From Candidatus Cloacimonadota bacterium (GTDB taxonomy: Bacteria; Cloacimonadota; Cloacimonadia; JGIOTU-2; B8-G9), in the NCBI GenBank assembly GCA_003647765.1, contig QMNM01000030.1, positions 1 through 9,913 of the forward strand: 9,913 nt of DNA. Reading direction: 5' to 3'. Position 1 is the stretch's first letter. Every line of letters starts with the position of its first letter. The position numbers and the translations under genes are program-made. Below the pieces are notes generated by a model. That model was not told the origin of the DNA. It made no database searches and saw only the letters and a list, made by a program, of their open reading frames with translations. Shown one piece after another: positions 1-6,323 of this stretch.

Positions 1-206
1 AGAGAGTTGATGAGGTGATAAGGTCAGCACTTGATTGGGATGTGATGTGTGGAGTTGCAAGACGAGGATGGGCAAGAAATGAAAATGCAGTCGCAGTATC
101 TGTTGAATGGAACAAGAAAAATGAAGGAAAAGGACAGATAACTTTGCCGTATCAAGCAGAAAATGGATTGGTGAAAGATTTGGTGAAAAAGGCATTTAAG
201 AAGTAA
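1..206 (+). CDS. C-terminal fragment of an unrecognised protein (5'-truncated by window edge)
   Basis: The frame beginning at base 3 is open from the window edge to a TAA at 204-206 and gives about 67 residues (start RVDEVIRSAL, end KKAFKK). It is probably the C-terminus of a longer gene. A GTG at 15 could start a 63-residue ORF, but I see no good ribosome binding site for it. The residues look like ordinary folded protein: DWDVMCGVARRGW, then a Lys/Gly-rich stretch, then an amphipathic end (NGLVKDLVKKAF). I cannot assign a family or function. The next gene is convergent, so this gene ends its transcription unit here. Confidence 0.6.
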   Translation, partial: RVDEVIRSALDWDVMCGVARRGWARNENAVAVSVEWNKKNEGKGQITLPYQAENGLVKDLVKKAFKK

Positions 207-233
207 AAGTGGGTGAACCCAACTCGCACTTTT
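205..233. terminator. Hairpin after the first gene, possible bidirectional terminator
   Basis: AAAAGTG (205-211) pairs perfectly with CACTTTT (227-233) across a 15-nt loop that itself contains GGG-TGAA-CCC (211-220). The hairpin begins within the stop codon of the left-edge gene and lies between convergent genes. The A-rich left arm and T-rich right arm would suit termination in both directions, but the T-run is inside the stem and no separate U-tract follows, so the call is tentative. Confidence 0.35.
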
Positions 234-259
234 GTAACTTGTCAAAGTAAAATTAGTAT

Positions 260-303
260 GTGTCCTTGAATATTACTCTGTGTTCTCTGTGGCTAATTTA
301 TCT
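260..303 (+). repeat. Dispersed intergenic repeat, copy 1
   Basis: This copy matches 9196-9237 closely. Both contain GTGTCCTT, then ACTCTGTGTT, then TCTGTGGCTAATTTATC, with only a few substitutions and a 2-nt indel over about 42 nt. The TGTGGCT inside it also forms a hairpin with AGCCACA at 308-314. No ORF crosses it. The function is unknown. Confidence 0.65.
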
Positions 304-441
304 GGATAGCCACAAAATTACACAAAAAATACACAAAAATTATCAGATGTTGAGTTCAAAGAACCAGAGACGACTTTCTGTGATTTTGCGTCTTTGCTAA
401 AAATTAAGAAAAAAAGTGTTATACTTAATTCAATCCTTTCA

Positions 442-472
442 GATGCGACAGATAAGGCGTAAAGCGTATGGC
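442..472 (+). repeat. GC-richer short repeat related to the tract inside the large secreted gene
   Basis: The sequence begins GATGCGA and ends AGCGTATGGC, with AAGGCGTAAAGCG between. The minus strand of 2346-2400 has the same blocks (AAGGCG, GATGCGA, AGCGTATGGC). It is visibly more G+C-rich than the flanking DNA, and here it lies between genes. Confidence 0.5.
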
Positions 473-506
473 ATTTCTGCAATGACTGTTGTAAATTTTA
501 CAATAA

Positions 507-1697
507 TTACATTATATATTTCTTTGGTATAACAATTTCTGAAATTGGAACCAATTTAATATTGTCTGGAAGCATAGAGAGTAATTTTTTCAATTTTTCT
601 AATTGCTCTTTATGGCAATGAGAAATAGCAATAATTTGCCTATTATACTTTGCAAGACGAATTATCTGTCTATACTTTTGGTCTATAATATTGTTCTTTT
701 TGCCAGTATCCAAAAATATATCATTCAAACCAGCAGGAATATTCATATTTTTAGCAGTCCTATAAGCAATAGTTTTATTTGTAGTTTTACTATCCACAAA
801 AAAAAGATTATGCTTTTGGATGACTTCCAACACAGGCGTTATTTTATTTTTATATTGAGTTACAATAGACCCCATATGATTATTAGCACCTATACAATGC
901 GGAAGTTCCTGCACAAATGATTCTACTCTTCTTTTTATCTCCTTTTCTGTCATTTTCATCAAAATAGCATTCTCACCAGGATTTACATTAGGATAGCCCT
1001 GTGGTTCCATAGGAATATGTATTAAACATTCGTGCCCAGATGCAATTGCTTTGGTCTCAACCTCTTTACTATAAGGACTGCCAGGAAGAATTGAAAATGT
1101 GATATTTTTATCTAATGCTAAAAATTCATCTAACAGCTCACCAGAAAAATAGCCAAAATCATCAATGATAATCGCTAATTTCGTAATTTCTGGATATGCA
1201 CTTTTTAAGTCATTTATGATTTTAATAAAGAATGTCTTTTTAGTTTGAGGGTCATAAATTTCCATCAAAATATAAGTTCCATCATTATTCTCCTTTACAG
1301 AAATAACATTTGCGCCTGCTTTTTTGACTAAATCAGTAATAGTAATATTAGCAATTGTCAAACTTACTATCTTACTGTTAATAGTGATGTATTTTACTAT
1401 TTCTTTCTCTTTATGATATGTGCTAACAAATTTGTTTGGCACTTCCAATAGTTTAAGTGCAGAATCTATCGCACTTCTTACATCTAATTTCGCTATTTCT
1501 TTGGAATTTTGTTTTTTGCTTTCATCAGTAGATAAAGTGGTTCTTATTTCCTCATCTGGAGATTGTTCCTTTGATTTATTTATTAGGAAAACAATCAGAA
1601 ACATAATAATGAAAATAAATAGTAAACTTATAAAAATAGATATTCTGTCATTTCTTTTGAATACAGAGTGAAACTTTCTTCTTTTTTTAATAGACAT
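507..1697 (-). CDS. Divergent polysaccharide deacetylase family protein (YibQ-like), membrane anchored
   Basis: This 396-residue protein starts at ATG 1697; no clear Shine-Dalgarno is visible. A basic N-terminus (KKRRK) precedes one transmembrane helix at about residues 19-39, and a charged Ser/Lys linker runs to about 70. A small alpha/beta region follows (about 71-168), then the deacetylase-like domain (about 172-390). Landmarks of the PF04748/YibQ family are present: IDDFG (178-182), SILPGSPYS (202-210), GHE and HIPMEP (221-232), NNHMGS (272-277), FFVDSKTT (299-306), IFLD (327-330), ISHCH (358-362) and LVPISEI (382-388). The paired Asp and the conserved His residues are intact. The inferred location is the inner membrane with the domain outside the cytoplasm. 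The substrate is unknown: members of this family are assigned by fold to carbohydrate deacetylases, and their activity is poorly established. Confidence 0.88.
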   Translation of the reverse strand: MSIKKRRKFHSVFKRNDRISIFISLLFIFIIMFLIVFLINKSKEQSPDEEIRTTLSTDESKKQNSKEIAKLDVRSAIDSALKLLEVPNKFVSTYHKEKEIVKYITINSKIVSLTIANITITDLVKKAGANVISVKENNDGTYILMEIYDPQTKKTFFIKIINDLKSAYPEITKLAIIIDDFGYFSGELLDEFLALDKNITFSILPGSPYSKEVETKAIASGHECLIHIPMEPQGYPNVNPGENAILMKMTEKEIKRRVESFVQELPHCIGANNHMGSIVTQYKNKITPVLEVIQKHNLFFVDSKTTNKTIAYRTAKNMNIPAGLNDIFLDTGKKNNIIDQKYRQIIRLAKYNRQIIAISHCHKEQLEKLKKLLSMLPDNIKLVPISEIVIPKKYIM

Positions 1698-1745
1698 GTT
1701 TGCCCAAATTTCTCTTACTTGTTAGATTTAGCCAGAAAAACACAT

Positions 1746-1810
1746 AATCTTTCTAATCTTTCAATCTTTCTAATCTTTCAATCTTTCAATCTTTCAATCT
1801 TTCTAATCTT
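1746..1810. repeat. Octamer tandem repeat (AATCTTTC)n
   Basis: There are eight consecutive units of AATCTTTC, some with an extra T (AATCTTTCT); the last is truncated into a T-run. On the minus strand the unit reads GAAAGATT. The array fills most of the 116-bp gap between the stop of the large secreted gene and the start of the deacetylase gene, ending within 4 bp of the former. It is microsatellite-like, and unit number may vary by slippage. No coding role is seen. Confidence 0.85.
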
Positions 1811-1813
1811 TTT

Positions 1814-4753
1814 TTATTTCAGTAAGATACATTTCTTAACAAAGGATTGATTATGCACTTGTAATTTATAGAAATAGATTCCGCTCGCAAGTGGTCTATT
1901 ATTATTGTCCATTCCATTCCATACTATATTATGATAACCAGCATTCTGCTTTGTGTCAACCAGTGTCCTGACATTTTGTCCAAGAATATTATAGATGGTG
2001 ATTTTCACTTTTGTCTCTTCTGGAAGTTGATATTTAATTGTAGTTGTAGGGTTGAATGGATTAGGATAATTTTGGCATAATTTGTAAATTTTTGGAAGGT
2101 TTAGTTCGGAGCTCTTAATATTAAGAGACATTGGCTCTTCTGGACTACCAATAGTAATATCATTCATAAATGTAAATTTCTCTGTACATTCATATATATC
2201 AGACGAATTTGAGTCATATACTTTGAAGTGCAAATTAGTTCCATTTTCATTACCAACAACTGTGAAATATAAAAATTCTTTGTTATTGACGGTCTCCCTT
2301 ATGCCAACAGAACGACAATTCCCATCATCATCAAATACTCCAATTCGCCATACGCTCTTCGCATCACGCATTACGCCCTTCGCATTACGCTCTTCGCCTT
2401 CAATATTAGCAATAACCACCATATTGTATTGTGTGCCTGACATTACATTCCAACTCATTGGATTATACTCAAAATGTTCTTCTCTTATGTATTTACATTT
2501 ATCAATTTGATAAATCAATGTATCTGGTGCATTCATATTCAATTTATATCCAGTACCTGGTTCCATTGTAGTTAAATTACCGACCCAAACACCATACCAA
2601 GTTGCAGATTGGGTTTGATTCTTAATTTGATGAACATTATCTTCAATACAAGATAGAGCTGTTGTCAAATCTGTTGCTACTGGTGGAAGATAGCCAATCC
2701 AATTCCAATCCTGAACTAAAATAATTGGAGTGTTTTCATAGTCAATAGGCATGCCATTTATAGAGAATATAGACGAAGTATCCATTTTAACTAAATAAGC
2801 TTCTCCAATAGATATATCAGTTAAATTACCGACAAATATTCCACTTGTATTAGTCGCAGATTGTGTTTGGTTCTTTACTTGTAGAATTTTGTCAGGCAAG
2901 AGAGAAGCAAAAACAGAATTTATTGAAGTATCATCAGGATGTAGGTTAAATGAAATCCAATTCCAATCTTCATTAAGATAAAATCCTCCATTATTGCTTT
3001 TGATAATTGCTCTTATATTCCAATTATAATTAAGTGAAGGATTAAGTTCTGATAATAACATCCATTGAGTTCCTGCATATATCCATGCACCTTTGTCTGG
3101 CATCATAGGACCGTCATCACAACCAGCTGGAAATCCTGTACAACCACTTAAAGAATATCCTATCCAATATTCCTCATTTTCTAACAATGCAATTGGATTA
3201 TTTAATTCATGAACTGTCCAATCATTATAATTGAAATTATCGCCAATATAAGTGTCATATATGAGTGTACCAGGACCTTGTTCCAGAGAACCACCTTCCC
3301 ATACTCTTATTCTTACTGATAATCTTTCAACTGACGAAATCCAGAATTTTATCTTGCTCAAATACTCACCATAATAAAATTCAAGCTCGTCTGGAGTAAA
3401 TCGGACAGCACATTGGAAACTTGTTGGACCTCCAATAGAATTTGCATTTTCACTATCATAATGAAGTTCTACTTCTCCACCTGGTTCAGTAGGAATTAAT
3501 GTAAAATCAATTATATTATTTACACTATCAATAGTCCCACTCCAATAGCTGACAAAATAGCCATCAAGAAATGCAGTGCCAGTATATTCACCATAATACA
3601 CATCCGAAATAGTGTAGTAACCTGTCGTATCTGTAATATAAGTAGTATATGAGAACTCGTCATTTTGTAAAGTTATTTGCGTATTTAATGGATATGTTCC
3701 ATCAGTGCAAATGACAGTTCCACACACTTCTGTGGTTGGTATTGATTGCAGATAAAAATCAATGTTATCAGTTGTAGAATCAGCAATTACAATCACATCT
3801 TCAATTGTCTGTGGATAATATCCTGATAATGATGCTGTTACATCATATATACCTGGAAAAATAGATATATTGTAACATCCCCAGAGGTCTGGATGAACAA
3901 TTTGATTACCAGCAGATACTTGTACATTTGTAACATTTCCAGTACTTAAAGTATCCAGAGTAACTATTCCTCTAATAGATCCTTTTGGTGTATATAGATT
4001 AAAAAAGTTAAGTATTCCTTGTATTGCATCATCAAGAGAATTAGAAGGTTCTGTAAGTCCAGTAATTTGAAAAGAAGTGCCAATAGTATTATACACACCA
4101 GAGTTATATGCAATTCCACAACCATAGGCATTATTATTTGCCTTAAAGATTAGATCCGCATCTGGATATGGCTCAATATGTCCAATATAATTATTATCTC
4201 CTTGATATGTCCAATTCATTCCATTTAAGAAAACAAGCCCTGTTACTGTGTCTAAATCCCCTGTGCCTTCACTGATTCCTTCTATGTGGAATAAAGTCCC
4301 AAAGTCATAGCCATTATTATATAAAGGATCCCAATACCAGACATCACCACCTTCAATATACACAGAGCCACCATTTTGCAGATATTCCTCAATAGCCAAT
4401 GCAGACGCACTACTGTCTATACAAATATAATTATTAGGATAAATTCCAAATAAGCAAAATATTGCTGTAACCTGTTCTGTAAGTGAACATTCCATAATGT
4501 CATCAGTGTGATATACACTATCAGGACACATTGATTGAATAGAATTGATTAATAAATCAGCATTAGAATAACCGGTAGGGTCCCAAACAATAATCATAGG
4601 AATGGAATCTCGATAAGTAGGTAAATACGACTTCATACTAATTTCTGGCAATCTAAAATTTTCTGCTTCAACAATAGAGGCGGTCATCAATAATATAACA
4701 AACAGAAAAATTATTGTCCTAATATGCTGATTAGTAAAGGATATTTTTTTCAT
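1814..4753 (-). CDS. Large secreted multidomain protein with C-terminal T9SS/FlgD-like sorting domain
   Basis: This 979-residue protein starts at ATG 4753, with a modest AAAGAGAG about 9 nt upstream. Residues 1-30 form a signal peptide (MKK, hydrophobic core, likely cut after VEA). Residues about 51-257 resemble the class I glutamine-amidotransferase-like/ThuA-type fold found at the front of many FCB exported proteins (YLQNGGSVYIEGGD, IGTSFQITGL); no catalytic triad is evident. Two carboxypeptidase-regulatory-like beta modules follow (about 258-336 and 341-420), then a beta-sandwich-like region (about 427-585). Next are two copies of a roughly 85-residue module starting DWNWI (596 and 682), each with KNQTQSAT and VGNLT. 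A further domain (about 770-880) contains GVFDDDGNCRSVG and GNENGT. The C-terminus (895-966, NYPNPFNP to GIYFYKL) is a type IX/FlgD-like sorting domain. The function is unknown; a surface, adhesion or binding role is inferred. Residues 786-803 come from a DNA repeat. Confidence 0.9.
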   Translation of the reverse strand: MKKISFTNQHIRTIIFLFVILLMTASIVEAENFRLPEISMKSYLPTYRDSIPMIIVWDPTGYSNADLLINSIQSMCPDSVYHTDDIMECSLTEQVTAIFCLFGIYPNNYICIDSSASALAIEEYLQNGGSVYIEGGDVWYWDPLYNNGYDFGTLFHIEGISEGTGDLDTVTGLVFLNGMNWTYQGDNNYIGHIEPYPDADLIFKANNNAYGCGIAYNSGVYNTIGTSFQITGLTEPSNSLDDAIQGILNFFNLYTPKGSIRGIVTLDTLSTGNVTNVQVSAGNQIVHPDLWGCYNISIFPGIYDVTASLSGYYPQTIEDVIVIADSTTDNIDFYLQSIPTTEVCGTVICTDGTYPLNTQITLQNDEFSYTTYITDTTGYYTISDVYYGEYTGTAFLDGYFVSYWSGTIDSVNNIIDFTLIPTEPGGEVELHYDSENANSIGGPTSFQCAVRFTPDELEFYYGEYLSKIKFWISSVERLSVRIRVWEGGSLEQGPGTLIYDTYIGDNFNYNDWTVHELNNPIALLENEEYWIGYSLSGCTGFPAGCDDGPMMPDKGAWIYAGTQWMLLSELNPSLNYNWNIRAIIKSNNGGFYLNEDWNWISFNLHPDDTSINSVFASLLPDKILQVKNQTQSATNTSGIFVGNLTDISIGEAYLVKMDTSSIFSINGMPIDYENTPIILVQDWNWIGYLPPVATDLTTALSCIEDNVHQIKNQTQSATWYGVWVGNLTTMEPGTGYKLNMNAPDTLIYQIDKCKYIREEHFEYNPMSWNVMSGTQYNMVVIANIEGEERNAKGVMRDAKSVWRIGVFDDDGNCRSVGIRETVNNKEFLYFTVVGNENGTNLHFKVYDSNSSDIYECTEKFTFMNDITIGSPEEPMSLNIKSSELNLPKIYKLCQNYPNPFNPTTTIKYQLPEETKVKITIYNILGQNVRTLVDTKQNAGYHNIVWNGMDNNNRPLASGIYFYKLQVHNQSFVKKCILLK
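2346..2397 (-). repeat. In-frame repeat tract inside the secreted protein gene
   Basis: On the minus strand this tract reads as 14-nt units GCGAAGAGCGTAAT (2397-2384), GCGAAGGGCGTAAT (2383-2370), a 7-nt partial GCGTGAT (2369-2363) and GCGAAGAGCGTATG (2362-2349), then GCG. It is clearly more G+C-rich than the surrounding gene. It encodes residues 786-803 (GEERNAKGVMRDAKSVWR), a basic insert in a mostly acidic or neutral protein. The 14-nt period changes frame at each unit, so the peptide itself is not repetitive. Similar sequence occurs between genes at 442-472. Confidence 0.75.
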
Positions 4754-4784
4754 AAATATATTCTCTCTTTCTTGATTTCAGAAC

Positions 4785-4836
4785 TTTGTAAAATTCCGAT
4801 TTAGATTTACAAGTGGAGGTTATCGGATTTTACAAA
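4785..4836. repeat. Long inverted repeat in the 5' region of the secreted protein gene
   Basis: TTTGTAAAATTCCGAT (4785-4800) pairs with ATCGGATTTTACAAA (4822-4836) with one bulged base and a 21-nt loop. It lies 32 bp upstream of the minus-strand start codon and about 230 bp upstream of the plus-strand start. Without a run of T it is not a typical terminator. It could be an operator, an mRNA 5' leader hairpin, or another intergenic repeat copy. Confidence 0.65.
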
Positions 4837-5049
4837 ATTGGTGTCAAATATTTATGAATTAAAAATAATCCCCCATATTTTTATTTGTCAATGAAATTTA
4901 ATAGAAATTTAATAAAATTTTTCTGTCATTGTGAACCGATTTATCAATATCTCTGCGATCTCGTCTTCACTCGTTCACTCATTTTGTTTATCATAGAATA
5001 AAGAAAATTTGACAATCAATAGCCATATTACAATTTTTCAAAGAATTTG

Positions 5050-5057
5050 AAGGAGGT
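5050..5057 (+). promoter_or_regulatory. Strong Shine-Dalgarno of the LiaF-like gene
   Basis: AAGGAGGT lies 8 nt before the ATG at 5066. It is a near-perfect anti-SD match and fixes this start. Confidence 0.85.
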
Positions 5058-5065
5058 AAAGAATA

Positions 5066-5767
5066 ATGGATGAACTTCGTCATTATAAGCATAAGCATTT
5101 TCCAAATAGTGCGTTGATTCTAATCATTATTGGAATTATATTCTTACTTTCGAATTTAGACATTATTAATTTTAGATATTATTTACACCAATATTGGCCT
5201 TTATTATTAGTTATATTTGGTGTATTCCAACTCATCTCTTCTAAGTTCAGAACGATTAATACGCCAATTACTTTCATTGTGATTGGTCTAATCTTACAAT
5301 TACTCAAACTTGATTATTTTAGTTGGAGAGAGATTTGGAGATATTGGCCAGTCGTCTTGATTCTCATTGGCATAAGAATGATAGCCAGAAGAAGTAATAG
5401 AAATAGATCTCCTGATGAAAATTTGGAATATATTGACACTTTTGTTATATTGGGTGGTGCTGATAGAAAAATAAGTTCCCAGAATTTCAAAGGCGGCACT
5501 GCTATTACAATAATGGGTGGTACTGATTTAAATTTCCATACTGCAAAAATATCTTCTGGTGAACATCATCTCTCACTTACAGCAATTTTCGGTGCAATTG
5601 ACATAAAAGTTCCAAAGGACTGGAATATAGTAGTAAAAGCCACACCAATACTTGGTACAATTGAAAACAAAAGAGAAAATATTCTGACATTAGAGAGTCA
5701 AAATAAACTAATATTACACTGCACTGCTATTATGGGTGGAATAGAAATAAGGAATTGCAAATATTGA
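5066..5767 (+). CDS. LiaF-like / DUF5668 membrane protein, envelope-stress family
   Basis: This 233-residue protein has its start set by a strong ribosome binding site. The N-terminal half has four hydrophobic segments (about 14-30, 43-57, 66-80 and 92-106), arranged as two LiaI/LiaF-type hairpins with repeated 'YWPLLLVIFG' and 'YWPVVLILIG' motifs. A basic turn (RRSNRNR) leads to a soluble domain at about 120-230. That domain is built of repeated beta strands with Gly turns: FVILGGADR, ITIMGGTDL, AIFGAIDI, PILGTIEN and AIMGGIEI, as in LiaF-like C-terminal domains. In Firmicutes LiaF inhibits the LiaRS cell-wall stress two-component system. No sensor kinase or regulator is seen here, so only the family is assigned, not that role. 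Its stop overlaps the start of the next gene. Confidence 0.85.
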   Translation: MDELRHYKHKHFPNSALILIIIGIIFLLSNLDIINFRYYLHQYWPLLLVIFGVFQLISSKFRTINTPITFIVIGLILQLLKLDYFSWREIWRYWPVVLILIGIRMIARRSNRNRSPDENLEYIDTFVILGGADRKISSQNFKGGTAITIMGGTDLNFHTAKISSGEHHLSLTAIFGAIDIKVPKDWNIVVKATPILGTIENKRENILTLESQNKLILHCTAIMGGIEIRNCKY

Positions 5768-6264
5768 ATAAACTGTTATTATCAGAAATCCTGAACGGAT
5801 CTGCCTTTGGAATGATAGGTAAAATTTTCTCATTTACAATAGCACAGTATATTTTAGGGAAAAAAGCAGTATATCCTATGGGCATAGCTTATGGCTATCC
5901 ATTATGGTTCATAACTATATTCGTAATTATAACAGACATAAGCTTAACACCATTTATTTATCGGTTATTACATATTTCAAGTAGTAATATAAAATTGTTG
6001 AATTTACTACACCAAAAAATGATAATGAAAAAAGAGAAGTTTGAGAAAAATAAATATCTTAACTTATTTATAGTTAATTTTGGAAAATTAGCAGTTGTAG
6101 GAATTACTGCTATACCTCTTTCAGGAGGCATTTGGACAGGAACGATTTTATCCTATATTCTACATCTAAAATTTAAAGAAACCATGCTATTAGTTACTAT
6201 TGGCAATTCTATAGGAGCAATGATTTTTTATTTAAGTTTTAAAGGAATTTTATCAATAGTTTAA
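5764..6264 (+). CDS. Small multi-drug export family membrane protein (PF06695-like)
   Basis: The frame opens with TTG at 5755 or TTG at 5764. I prefer 5764 (166 residues) because TTGA gives a 4-nt overlap with the preceding TGA stop and leaves AAGGA (5749-5753) 10 nt upstream; for 5755 that SD would be only 1 nt away. There are about four hydrophobic stretches: near residues 13-32 (counted from 5764), 44-69, 104-132 and 139-163. A basic loop (KKEKFEKNK) separates the halves. The segment FGKLAVVGITAIPLSGGIWTG and the following GNSIGAMIF match the PF06695 pattern of a conserved Pro/Gly re-entrant-like stretch. The substrate is unknown; the family name does not prove drug export. Translational coupling to the LiaF-like gene is likely. 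Confidence 0.75.
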   Translation: MNKLLLSEILNGSAFGMIGKIFSFTIAQYILGKKAVYPMGIAYGYPLWFITIFVIITDISLTPFIYRLLHISSSNIKLLNLLHQKMIMKKEKFEKNKYLNLFIVNFGKLAVVGITAIPLSGGIWTGTILSYILHLKFKETMLLVTIGNSIGAMIFYLSFKGILSIV

Positions 6265-6277
6265 ATGATAAGAGGAC

Positions 6278-6315
6278 AAAGTAGAACGACCTTCTAATGT
6301 TGTTTAAACAAGAGG
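6278..6315 (+). repeat. Palindromic repeat element, copy 1, abutting the GlmS ribosome binding site
   Basis: AAAGTAGAACGACCTTCTAA, then TGTTGTTT, then AAACAAGAGGA aligns with 9874-9913. In this copy the right arm of the palindrome has decayed (AATGTTGT instead of AAGGTC). The element runs directly into the AAGAGGAG Shine-Dalgarno. Confidence 0.6.
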
Positions 6316-6317
6316 AG
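6310..6317 (+). promoter_or_regulatory. Shine-Dalgarno that fixes the GTG start of the GlmS-type gene
   Basis: AAGAGGAG lies 6 nt before GTG at 6324. An in-frame ATG at 6297 lies upstream of this SD and has none of its own, so GTG 6324 is preferred. Confidence 0.75.
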
Positions 6318-6323
6318 ATTATA

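Larger units (their letters stand above)
207..506. other. Convergent intergenic region rich in short repeats
   Basis: This 300-bp gap has no credible ORF. It holds the hairpin at 205-233, a dispersed repeat at 260-303, and a second hairpin in which TGTGGCT (288-294) pairs with AGCCACA (308-314). It also has A-rich CACAAAAA repeats to about 340, a short TTTGCGTCTTTGC-type motif near 388-400, a GC-richer repeat at 442-472, and a palindrome TTGTAAA-T-TTTACAA at 489-503 just past the stop of the deacetylase gene. It looks like accumulated degenerate repeats rather than a decayed gene. Confidence 0.6.
4754..5065. other. Divergent intergenic region with promoters for both flanking transcripts
   Basis: This 312-bp region separates the minus-strand secreted gene from the plus-strand LiaF-like gene, so outward promoters should lie here. 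It contains a long inverted repeat (4785-4836), then very A/T-rich sequence. A TTGACA at 5009-5014 is followed by TACAAT at 5029-5034, but the 14-nt spacer is short for a sigma-70 promoter. No ORF of note is present. Confidence 0.5.

Noticed and set aside
260-400. Short repeats in the first gap as a CRISPR array
   Set aside because: There is no regular repeat length, no constant spacer size and no cas gene; copies are degenerate and dispersed.
489-503. TTGTAAA-T-TTTACAA as a terminator of the deacetylase gene
   Set aside because: The stem is almost all A/T with a 1-nt centre and no T-tract, so it cannot form a usual terminator hairpin.
1668-1850. Plus-strand ORF across the octamer array and similar plus-strand ORFs at 603-920, 1420-1671 and 2223-2510
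   Set aside because: They are antisense to convincing genes or made of repeat sequence, and show no recognisable protein features.
5009-5034. TTGACA followed by TACAAT as a sigma-70 promoter for the LiaF-like gene
   Set aside because: The spacer is only 14 nt, and in such AT-rich DNA, probably from an FCB-type lineage with a different promoter consensus, this match is weak. It is mentioned in the intergenic entry but not called.
5755-5763. TTG at 5755 as the start of the small exporter gene
   Set aside because: The only SD-like sequence would be 1 nt away; TTG at 5764 has proper spacing and a 4-nt stop/start overlap.
6297-6323. ATG at 6297 as the start of the GlmS-type protein
   Set aside because: It lies upstream of the only good Shine-Dalgarno (6310-6317) and overlaps a dispersed repeat, so GTG at 6324 is better supported.
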